Below, piece after piece: positions 54,676 to 64,000 of a stretch of 64,000 nucleotides of DNA. The position numbers were made by a program, and so were the translations under genes. Positions within the stretch are counted from its first letter, which is position 1; every line of letters starts with the position of its first letter. Where the stretch lies: positions 1,426,001 to 1,490,000 of the forward strand of contig NZ_CP109150.1 of NCBI RefSeq assembly GCF_035920365.1, written 5' to 3'. The notes beneath the pieces were generated by a model. The model did not search any database and had not been told where the DNA came from. It saw only the letters and a program-made list of their open reading frames with translations. The DNA comes from Micromonospora sp. NBC_01740 (GTDB lineage: Bacteria > Actinomycetota > Actinomycetes > Mycobacteriales > Micromonosporaceae).

Positions 54676-55136
54676 GTGACCGACCAGCCCGACGGGGATC
54701 CCCTGGCGCTGGAACAGCAGGTGTGCTTCGCGCTCTCCGTCGCCGCGCGCGGCGTCGTCGCCGTCTACCGGCCCCTGCTGGAGCCGATGGGGCTCACCCA
54801 TCCGCAGTACCTGGTGATGCTCGCCCTCTGGCAGCACGCGCCGCTGTCCGTACGCGACCTCAGCCGCCTGCTCCAGCTCGACCCCGGCACACTGTCGCCC
54901 CTGCTCAAGCGGCTGGAGGCGACCGGCTACGTCCGGCGCGAACGCGACCCCGCCGACGAGCGGAGCCTCGCGGTGACGCTGACCGCCGCCGGCCAGGCGC
55001 TGCGGGCGCGGGCGGAGCAGATCCCGCCAGCGATCGTCGAACGGCTCGGCATGCCGGTCGAGGACCTGCGCCACCTGCACGCCGTGCTGACCCGGGTCAT
55101 CGACGCCGCCAACCGCGGGTCCGCCGCCGAGCGGGG

Positions 55137-55152
<16 letters not shown>
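54676..55152 (+). CDS. OhrR-type MarR-family organic-peroxide sensor
   Basis: This 158-residue winged-helix repressor begins PLALEQQVCFALSVAARGVVAVYRPLLEPMGLTHPQYLVM. Cys17 aligns with the sensing Cys of OhrR, and Tyr31 matches its partner Tyr. The second partner Tyr is His42 here. No other Cys is seen, so this is the one-Cys class. The recognition part is LSVRDLSRLLQLDPGTLSPLLKRLEATGYVRRERDPADERS. The start GTG 54676 follows GAGGAGG. The palindromes upstream suggest autoregulation. No ohr peroxidase gene lies adjacent. The 3' end overlaps the convergent 55137 gene by 16 bases. Confidence 0.88.
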
Positions 55153-58144
<2,992 letters not shown>

Positions 58145-58186
58145 CGGGTCCCGGCGGGCCGGCCGGTCATCCACCGGCCGACCCGC

Positions 58187-58238
58187 CTGTCCACAGAGTT
58201 ATCCACAGCACGGCCGGTATCCACAGCCGTTATCCACA
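58187..58238. other. four DnaA boxes between gyrB and gyrA
   Basis: CTGTCCACA (58187-58195), TTATCCACA (58199-58207), GTATCCACA (58217-58225) and TTATCCACA (58230-58238) are all on the plus strand within 52 bases. Two are perfect. No second origin is known here. Confidence 0.75.
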
Positions 58239-58274
58239 GCACGAAAACGACTCTGAGTCTGATAAGGGTTAACA

Positions 58275-60794
58275 GTGACCGATATCCCCGAGTCCACACC
58301 CAACGAGCCCGAGCTCCCGGAGACCGTTGCCGCCGTCGTCGCGCACGACCGCATCGAACCGGTCGGGCTCGAGGTGGAGATGCAGCGCTCCTACCTCGAC
58401 TACGCGATGAGCGTCATCGTCGGGCGGGCGCTGCCGGACGTCCGGGACGGGCTCAAGCCGGTCCACCGCAAGATCCTCTACGCCATGTTCGACTCCGGCT
58501 ACCGGCCGGACCGGGGCTACGTGAAGTGCTCCCGTGTGGTCGGCGACGTGATGGGTCAGTTCCACCCGCACGGCGACTCGGCGATCTACGACGCGCTGGT
58601 CCGGATGGCGCAGCCCTGGTCGCTGCGCTACCCGCTGGTCGACGGCAACGGCAACTTCGGCTCGCCGGGCAACGATCCTGCTGCCGCGATGAGATATACC
58701 GAATGCAAGCTGGACCCGCTGGCCATGGAGATGCTGCGGGACATCGACGAGGACACCGTCGACCTCCAGGACAACTACGACGGCCGGGCCAAGGAGCCCA
58801 CCATCCTGCCGTCGCGGATCCCGAACCTCCTCGTCAACGGCTCCGAGGGCATCGCGGTCGGCATGGCCACCAAGATCCCGCCGCACAACCTGCGCGAGAT
58901 CGGCGCGGCCGTGCAGTGGTGCCTGGAGCACCCGGAGGAGGACGAGGCCACCACCCTCGACGCGCTGCTGGAGATCGTCAAGGGGCCGGACTTCCCCACC
59001 CACGGCCTGATCGTGGGCACGCAGGCGATCCAGGACGCGTACCGCACCGGGCGCGGGTCGATCCGGATGCGGGCCGTGGTGGAGGTCGAGGAGGACAAGC
59101 GGGGTCGCCCCTGCCTGGTCGTCAGCGAACTGCCCTACCAGGTGAACCCGGACAACCTGGCCGAGCGGATCGCCGAGCTGATCAAGGAGGGCAAGCTCGC
59201 CGGCATCGCCGACATCCGCGACGAGTCCTCCGGGCGTACCGGCATGCGGATCGTGCTCGTGCTCAAGCGCGACGCCGTGGCCAAGGTGGTGCTGAACAAC
59301 CTCTACAAGCACACCCAGCTTCAGGAGACCTTCGGCGCCAACATGCTGGCGCTGGTCGACGGGGTGCCGCGCACGCTCAACCTGGCCCAGTTCATCCGCT
59401 ACTACGTCGAGCACCAGATTGACGTGATCCGCCGGCGGACGGCGTTCCGGCTGCGCAAGGCGGAGGAGCGGGCGCACATCCTGCGCGGTCTGTCCAAGGC
59501 GCTGGACGCCCTCGACGAGGTGATCGCCCTGATCCGGCGCTCGCCCACGGTCGAGGACGCCCGGCAGGGCCTGATCCGGCTGCTGGAGATCGACGAGATC
59601 CAGGCGACCGCGATCCTCGACATGCAGCTGCGCCGGCTCGCCGCGTTGGAGCGGCAGCGGATCCTGGACGACCTGGCAAAGCTGGAGGTGGAGATCGCCG
59701 ACCTCAAGGACATCCTCGCCAAGCCCGAGCGGCAGCGCAGGATCGTCTCGGAGGAGCTGGGCGAGATCGTCGCCAAGTGGGGCGACGAGCGGCGCACCAA
59801 GATCGTGCCGTTCGAGGGCGAGGTCTCCATGGAGGACCTCATCGCCCGCGAGGACGTGGTGGTCACGATCACCCGTACGGGTTACGCGAAGCGGACCAAG
59901 GTCGACCTCTACAGGTCACAGCGGCGCGGCGGCAAGGGTGTCAGCGGTGCGACGCTCCGACAGGACGACATCGTCAGCCACTTCTTCGTATGCTCGACCC
60001 ACGACTGGATGCTCTTCTTCACCAACAAGGGGCGCGTCTATCGGGCGAAGGCGTACGAACTGCCGGAGGCCAGTAGGGTGGCCAAGGGCCAGCACGTGGC
60101 CAATCTGCTCGCGTTCCAGCCCGACGAGCAGATCGCGCAGATCATCGAGATTCCGAACTACCAGGTGGCTCCCTACCTGGTACTTGCCACGAAGAACGGC
60201 CTGGTGAAGAAGACTCGGCTCGAGGAGTTCGACTCCCCCCGGTCCGGCGGCATCATCGCGATCAACCTGCGCGACGAGGACGAGCTGGTCGGGGCGGCGC
60301 TCGTCGCGCCGGAGGAGGATCTGCTGCTGGTCTCGAAGAACGCGCAGGCGATCCGGTTCAACGCGAGCGACGAGGCGTTGCGCCCGATGGGGCGGGCCAC
60401 CTCGGGCGTGATCGGCATGCGCTTCAGCGAGGAAGACGTCCTGCTGGCCATGGAGGTGGTCCGCGAGGGGCTGGACGTTCTGGTGGCCACGAACGGGGGA
60501 TATGCGAAACGCACCCCGATCGAGGAATACCCCGTGCAGGGCCGGGGAGGTAAGGGCGTGCTGACTGCGAAGATCACCGAGCGGCGCGGTGGTCTGGTCG
60601 GCGCGGTGGTGATCGACCCGGACGACGAGCTGTTCGCGATCACCAGCAACGGTGGTGTCATCCGGACTCCGGTGAAGCCTGTACGCCGTACGCGTGACCG
60701 GAACACAATGGGGGTCAAGCTGATGGACCTTCCGGATGGCGTGACTATCGTGGCGATTGCTCGCAATGCCGACGAGCCTGACGAACAGGACTAG
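58275..60794 (+). CDS. gyrA: DNA gyrase subunit A
   Basis: This 839-residue breakage-reunion subunit has the catalytic Tyr in [21 protein letters not shown]. The quinolone region reads [17 protein letters not shown], with Ser102 and Asp106 at the positions where resistance mutations occur, i.e. wild type. The GyrA box SQRRGGKG is in the C-terminal wrapping domain. It ends 5 bases before the DUF3566 gene. The start GTG 58275 lacks a strong ribosome site. The long linker after the N-terminal part is ordinary for actinobacteria. Confidence 0.97.
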   Translation: MTDIPESTPNEPELPETVAAVVAHDRIEPVGLEVEMQRSYLDYAMSVIVGRALPDVRDGLKPVHRKILYAMFDSGYRPDRGYVKCSRVVGDVMGQFHPHGDSAIYDALVRMAQPWSLRYPLVDGNGNFGSPGNDPAAAMRYTECKLDPLAMEMLRDIDEDTVDLQDNYDGRAKEPTILPSRIPNLLVNGSEGIAVGMATKIPPHNLREIGAAVQWCLEHPEEDEATTLDALLEIVKGPDFPTHGLIVGTQAIQDAYRTGRGSIRMRAVVEVEEDKRGRPCLVVSELPYQVNPDNLAERIAELIKEGKLAGIADIRDESSGRTGMRIVLVLKRDAVAKVVLNNLYKHTQLQETFGANMLALVDGVPRTLNLAQFIRYYVEHQIDVIRRRTAFRLRKAEERAHILRGLSKALDALDEVIALIRRSPTVEDARQGLIRLLEIDEIQATAILDMQLRRLAALERQRILDDLAKLEVEIADLKDILAKPERQRRIVSEELGEIVAKWGDERRTKIVPFEGEVSMEDLIAREDVVVTITRTGYAKRTKVDLYRSQRRGGKGVSGATLRQDDIVSHFFVCSTHDWMLFFTNKGRVYRAKAYELPEASRVAKGQHVANLLAFQPDEQIAQIIEIPNYQVAPYLVLATKNGLVKKTRLEEFDSPRSGGIIAINLRDEDELVGAALVAPEEDLLLVSKNAQAIRFNASDEALRPMGRATSGVIGMRFSEEDVLLAMEVVREGLDVLVATNGGYAKRTPIEEYPVQGRGGKGVLTAKITERRGGLVGAVVIDPDDELFAITSNGGVIRTPVKPVRRTRDRNTMGVKLMDLPDGVTIVAIARNADEPDEQD

Positions 60795-60798
60795 TTGA

Positions 60799-61710
60799 AT
60801 GACGGAGACACAGGCGAAGTCGGGGAACACGGGGACCTCGGCCACCCCGGTCGACGAGGAGGCCGCGAAGAGCGGCACACCAGCGACCGGCCGCGCGGCC
60901 GTGGGTCGGGCGACCGTCCCCGCCGACGCGCCTGCCCCGAAATTCACCCGGGCGCCCGGGATGACACCGCCTCCGGACAAGCCCTCCGAGGACGGCGACG
61001 CGGCGGACCGGACCGAGGCGGTGGGGGTTGACAAGCCGGCCCCCGCCGCCAAGCCGGCCGCCGCCACACCGACGACGACGCAGCCGCTGAAGGTCGGTGC
61101 CGCCCAGTCGACCGGCACCACCGGGACACAGCCGCGGATCACGGGCTCCACCGGCACACAGCCCCGCGTGACGGGCACCGCGAAGCCGCAGCCGGACGGC
61201 GGCGGCCCGGCCGGCGCCGGCCGCCCCGCCAACGGGGGCGGCCTGCCGCCGGGTATCAGCGGCGCCGCCGCCGTCGGGGCGGCCCGTGTGGGTGATGCGG
61301 TACGCGCCGCGCGTACGTCGGTCAGTTCGGCCGCGTCGCGCGGGCCGCGCCGGGCCCGGCTGAACCTCAAGCGGATCGACCCCTGGTCCGTCATGAAGTT
61401 CGCGTTCGCGGTCTCGGTGGTGCTCTTCATCGTCGTGGTGGTGGCCACCTCGGTGCTCTACCTGGCCCTCGACGCGATGGGCGTGTTCACCAGCGTCAAC
61501 GACAGCCTGACCGACCTGGTCAGCGCGGGCGGCGGCCAGAGCACCAGCGGCTTCCAGATCACCGCCAAGGGCGTGATCCTGAGCTCGGCGCTGATCGGCC
61601 TGGTCAACGTCGTGCTGTTCACGGCGCTCGCCACGCTCGGGGCCTTCGTCTACAACGTCTGCGCGGACCTGGTCGGCGGCATCGAGCTGACCCTCGCCGA
61701 GCGCGACTGA
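60799..61710 (+). CDS. DUF3566 membrane protein (Rv0007-like)
   Basis: This 303-residue protein has a disordered Pro/Ala/Thr-rich N-terminus (about 1-165). A DUF3566 domain follows with two membrane segments (KFAFAVSVVLFIVVVVATSVLYLALDAMG and VILSSALIGLVNVVLFTALATLG) and a conserved RLNLKRIDPWSVMK start. The family lies next to gyrA in actinobacteria, and Rv0007 is the mycobacterial member. The function is not established. It starts 4 bases after the gyrA stop. The 61719-61757 hairpin follows. Confidence 0.88.
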   Translation: MTETQAKSGNTGTSATPVDEEAAKSGTPATGRAAVGRATVPADAPAPKFTRAPGMTPPPDKPSEDGDAADRTEAVGVDKPAPAAKPAAATPTTTQPLKVGAAQSTGTTGTQPRITGSTGTQPRVTGTAKPQPDGGGPAGAGRPANGGGLPPGISGAAAVGAARVGDAVRAARTSVSSAASRGPRRARLNLKRIDPWSVMKFAFAVSVVLFIVVVVATSVLYLALDAMGVFTSVNDSLTDLVSAGGGQSTSGFQITAKGVILSSALIGLVNVVLFTALATLGAFVYNVCADLVGGIELTLAERD

Positions 61711-61718
61711 ACCACCTC

Positions 61719-61757
61719 GGAAGCCGGGGCACCGCCGAGCGCGGAGCCCCGGCTTCC
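61719..61757 (+). terminator. terminator after the DUF3566 gene
   Basis: GGAAGCCGGGGC (61719-61730) and GCCCCGGCTTCC (61746-61757) form a perfect 12-bp stem with a 15-base loop, 8 bases after the stop. Confidence 0.8.
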
Positions 61758-61931
61758 GTGCGTCCGGAGCACGTCACCGGGCGTTCGGGCGGGGCGTGCG
61801 GGCGACGTAATCGGCTGGGCCGGGCGGGAAGCCTCCGGTAGGTTCAGAAGCGACGGCAACGCCCGGACGTCGCGGCGGCCCCCGATTTGGGGCCGGACGG
61901 ACGGATGGGTTAACCTTGCTCGTCGCCACGC

Positions 61932-62005
61932 GGGGCTATAGCTCAGTCGGTTAGAGCGCAGAGCTGATAACTCTGAGGTCGCTGGTTCGATTCCAGCTAG
62001 CCCCA
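61932..62005 (+). tRNA. tRNA-Ile (GAT)
   Basis: A 74-base cloverleaf has acceptor GGGGCTA/TAGCCCC, D-arm GCTCAGTCGGTTAGAGC, anticodon stem-loop CAGAGCTGATAACTCTG with anticodon GAT, and T-arm GCTGGTTCGATTCCAGC. The discriminator base is A. CCA is not encoded. It lies at the ileT position next to gyrA. Confidence 0.97.
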
Positions 62006-62049
62006 CCGCACATTCGTCCGACGGCAGTCGAGCGCGAGGGGTAGGCCCC

Positions 62050-62178
62050 ATGTTCAAGAAGCTTCTGATCCTGGCCGGCGTCGTTGGTGTGGCAGCCGTG
62101 GTGGCCAGGAAGGTCAAGGCTTCCAACGACGAGCGCGCCCTGTGGCACGAGGCGACCACCGCGCCCGACCTGCGCTGA
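62050..62178 (+). CDS. DLW-39-like micro-protein
   Basis: This 42-residue protein begins with MFKKLLILAGVVGVAAVVARKVKA, one membrane segment with a basic end, and closes ALWHEATTAPDLR. This fits the DLW-39-type small proteins that lie between tRNA-Ile and tRNA-Ala in actinobacteria. Its function is unknown. The start is ATG 62050, after GGGGTAGG. Confidence 0.8.
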   Translation: MFKKLLILAGVVGVAAVVARKVKASNDERALWHEATTAPDLR

Positions 62179-62220
62179 TCTCGCTGGCACTGCCGGCACC
62201 GGCGGCTTCGTCCGCCTCCC

Positions 62221-62296
62221 GGGGCCCTAGCTCAACTGGCAGAGCACTGCCTTTGCAAGGCAGGGGTTAGGGGTTCGAGTCCCCTGGGCTCCACCA
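62221..62296 (+). tRNA. tRNA-Ala (TGC)
   Basis: A cloverleaf has acceptor GGGGCCC/GGGCTCC (one G-U pair), D-arm GCTCAACTGGCAGAGC, anticodon stem-loop CTGCCTTTGCAAGGCAG with anticodon TGC, T-arm GGGGTTCGAGTCCCC, discriminator A and encoded CCA. It pairs with tRNA-Ile, the standard ileT-alaT position. Confidence 0.97.
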
Positions 62297-62346
62297 GCAC
62301 TTCCCTTGGTTGATCTCGTTCCTGACGCTCGCGACAGCATCACCGG

Positions 62347-62985
62347 TCAGCGCAGGAAGGTGAAGAGCGTTCCCGTGGCGTCCAGAGGTCGCGGTGTGCC
62401 CTCGAACCGGTGGACGCCGACGGAGAACCGCACGTCGGCCGGAGCGTGGAACGCCTCCTCAACGAAGCCGGCGTCGCGAAGCCACCCCCGTACGGCCGGC
62501 GTGAGGTCCGGTGCCCGCCGCGCCCGGGTCCAGATCACGGTGGCACCCGCCGCGCAGAACTGGGGCAGGGCGGCGACCGTCCGCTGCACGTCGGCGTCCG
62601 GGATGTTGCCGAAGACTCCGACCATGAGCACCAGGTCGGCCGGAACCGTCCCGGCGTAGGAGGAGAGCTGGCCCGCGTCCGCCTGCCTGATCACGAGGTG
62701 GGAGAGGCCGGCCCGGTCGGCGGCGGCCCGCGCGGCGGCCACGTTGCCGGCGTCGTACTCGAGCAGGGTCACGTGCATGCGCGGGGAGGCGGGCCGTGCG
62801 GCGAGGACGCCGATGAGGTCGTGGCCCTGCCCCGCGCAGGCGCTGACCACCGTCAGCCGTTCCTCGGAGCGCTCGTCGAGCCACGAGGCGATGTGCTGCT
62901 GCACCAGCCGCAGCCGACGCGACAGCGGGGAGTCCACGTCGGCGTACGGCTCGTGCCACGCCTGCCAGTCGGTACCGCCGGTCAC
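62347..62985 (-). CDS. class I SAM-dependent methyltransferase
   Basis: This 212-residue protein has TVVSACAGQGHDLIGVLAA (SAM-binding motif I, about 43-61), VTLLEYDAGNVAAAR and ADLVLMVGVFGNIPDADV in a Rossmann-type layout. The substrate is unknown. It overlaps the HAD gene by 4 bases (62982-62985), so it is probably translated from the same transcript. The start is GTG 62985. The gene ends 51 bases from tRNA-Ala in convergent orientation. Confidence 0.75.
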   Translation of the reverse strand: MTGGTDWQAWHEPYADVDSPLSRRLRLVQQHIASWLDERSEERLTVVSACAGQGHDLIGVLAARPASPRMHVTLLEYDAGNVAAARAAADRAGLSHLVIRQADAGQLSSYAGTVPADLVLMVGVFGNIPDADVQRTVAALPQFCAAGATVIWTRARRAPDLTPAVRGWLRDAGFVEEAFHAPADVRFSVGVHRFEGTPRPLDATGTLFTFLR

Positions 62986-63737
62986 GGGCGGGCGTGCTCA
63001 CGCAGCAGCGCGAGGAGCCCGTGGCCGTCCTCGATCCGCGCGTCCGGTTCGACTCCCGGGAGCGCCGGTTCCCGGTCGGTGCGGGGCGAGCGCATCAGGA
63101 TCGCGGCGCCCGTGCCGGCGCGACGGGCGCACACGACGTCGCGGTGCACGGTGTCGCCGACGAACCAGCAGTCGCCGATCGGCACCGTGATGGCGCGTGC
63201 CGCCAGCAGCGCCAGTTCCGGGTTCGGCTTCCGGGGCCCGGCCTCGTCGCTGTAGAACTCGGCCCCGAACAGCCCGGAGAGCCCCGCGGCGGCCAGGAAG
63301 TCCCGGTGGGCGGCGCCGCAGAGCGTGTTGCTGACGACCGCCATCGGCAGGCCGGCGTCGGCGGCGTGCCGCAGGGCCTCGCCGATGCCGGGACGCACCG
63401 CCCACTCCCGGCGCCAGGTCCAGGCGTACGCCAGCGGGGTCGCCTCCCGCTCGACGGCGGCGCGGGCCTCCTGCGGCCAGGACCGGGTCACGAAGTCGGC
63501 CCACACCTGGGCGTGCGGCAGCTCGACCGGGTCGTCCGTCCTGCCCACGTCGTCGCGCCACAGGGCGTAGGCCCGCGAGCCCTCGCCCAGGTCACGGGTG
63601 ATCTGCTCGTCCGGTACGGCGCCGTCGACGAGTTCGGCGAGGCGCCGCACCAGACCCGGCGGGGCCGGCGGTTGGGGTGGCGCGTCGGCCAGGACGCCGC
63701 CGAAGTCCAGCAGGAGAGCCCGAGGGGGACGAAGCAT
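62982..63737 (-). CDS. HAD-superfamily hydrolase
   Basis: This protein of about 251 residues begins RALLLDFGGVLADAPP (DxG, motif I, with the second Asp replaced by Gly). It has VSNTLCGAAHRDFL (motif II), GPRKPNPELALL (motif III Lys), and GDCWFVGDTVHRDVVCARRAG (motif IV). It is likely a phosphatase on small metabolites. I chose ATG 63737 because GAGGATGACGGGC precedes it; ATG 63746 is too close to the ribosome site. The DFGG layout suggests the haloacid-type branch. The substrate is unknown. Confidence 0.8.
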   Translation of the reverse strand: MLRPPRALLLDFGGVLADAPPQPPAPPGLVRRLAELVDGAVPDEQITRDLGEGSRAYALWRDDVGRTDDPVELPHAQVWADFVTRSWPQEARAAVEREATPLAYAWTWRREWAVRPGIGEALRHAADAGLPMAVVSNTLCGAAHRDFLAAAGLSGLFGAEFYSDEAGPRKPNPELALLAARAITVPIGDCWFVGDTVHRDVVCARRAGTGAAILMRSPRTDREPALPGVEPDARIEDGHGLLALLREHARP

Positions 63738-63767
63738 GCCCGTCATCCTCGCGCACCGGGACAGGCG

Positions 63768-64000
63768 TCACCACTGTCGATACACGGTCGCCTTGCCGCC
63801 CGTCACCAGGCTGGCCGGCGGTACGTCCTCGGCCACGACCGCGCCGGCGGCGACCACCGCGTCCCGGCCGATGCTGACGCCGGGGAGGATCGTGGCACCG
63901 GCGCCGATCCACACGTTCTCCGCCACGTCGATGGGCCCTCCGCTGAGCCAGCCCCGTCGCTCCTCCGGATCGACCGGGTGGCCGACGGTGATGAAGGTGG
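63768..64000 (-). CDS. hexapeptide O-acetyltransferase, truncated by window edge
   Basis: The C-terminal 77 residues are visible. TFITVGHPVDPEERRGW is the typical catalytic-His segment of maltose/galactoside-type O-acetyltransferases, and IDVAENVWIGAGATILPGV is a left-handed beta-helix hexapeptide repeat. GRDAVVAAGAVVAEDVPPASLVTG follows, and the protein ends YRQW. It uses acetyl-CoA; the substrate is probably a sugar. The start is outside the window. Confidence 0.85.
   Translation of the reverse strand, partial: TFITVGHPVDPEERRGWLSGGPIDVAENVWIGAGATILPGVSIGRDAVVAAGAVVAEDVPPASLVTGGKATVYRQW

Overview
The window is very GC-rich chromosomal DNA of an actinomycete. It is most likely a member of the Micromonosporaceae (Micromonospora-like), judging from codon use, GTG/TTG starts, the gene order, and an SCO/Rv-style replication-origin neighbourhood. 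It contains the chromosomal origin (oriC, about 49.9-50.4 kb) and the conserved gene block around it. There is no rRNA operon, transposon, prophage, CRISPR array or biosynthetic cluster. The only mobile element I can support is an intein inside dnaB.

Layout, left to right. 0-1.3 kb: a zinc-ribbon protein and a DinB/maleylpyruvate-isomerase-like protein. 1.3-8.1 kb, minus strand: rpsF-ssb-rpsR-rplI and then dnaB, whose P-loop is split by a 501-residue class 3 intein; a plus-strand membrane protein lies between rplI and dnaB. 8.7-17.5 kb: endonuclease IV, two polytopic GT-C-like proteins, a large PonA1-like class A PBP and a DUF5318 protein. 17.7-19.4 kb: a PadR-ino1 operon with a perfect operator-like palindrome. 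19.5-26.5 kb: a lipoprotein, ogt, an ECF sigma factor with a membrane-anchored propeller-like partner, an NfeD/flotillin pair, and the CCA-adding enzyme. 26.6-35.2 kb: murJ, a separate membrane pseudokinase, sigM and its anti-sigma, trxB-trxA, and cwlM. 35.2-39.5 kb: GNAT, aminotransferase, Ddl-like ligase, HIT-like protein. 39.5-47.3 kb: a gene-poor parS region, then parB, parA, rsmG, jag, yidC, yidD, rnpA and rpmH, all on the minus strand. 47.9-61.7 kb: dnaA, oriC, dnaN, gnd, recF, dciA, an OhrR-type regulator, gyrB, gyrA and a DUF3566 protein. 61.9-62.3 kb: tRNA-Ile, a DLW-39-like micro-protein and tRNA-Ala. 62.3-64 kb: a methyltransferase, a HAD hydrolase and a truncated hexapeptide acetyltransferase.

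How the genes work together. DnaA, oriC, DnaN, DnaB and DciA form the initiation, loading and clamp set. SSB and RecF handle single-stranded DNA and repair. GyrA/B manage supercoiling. ParA/ParB and six parS sites organise the origin region. MurJ, the pseudokinase, CwlM, the PBP and the Ddl-like ligase are peptidoglycan functions. TrxB/TrxA sit behind a SigR/SigH-type promoter and are redox functions; Ino1 feeds inositol and mycothiol.

Most of the window is the expected origin neighbourhood. The points worth a second look are the class 3 intein carrying two extra zinc-ribbon motifs, an rpsF leader that can sequester its own Shine-Dalgarno, extra DnaA-box clusters outside oriC (including four between gyrB and gyrA), parS sites inside parA, the unfused MurJ/pseudokinase pair, and the tandem operator in front of the OhrR-type gene. 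I did not find a clearly undescribed multi-gene system.
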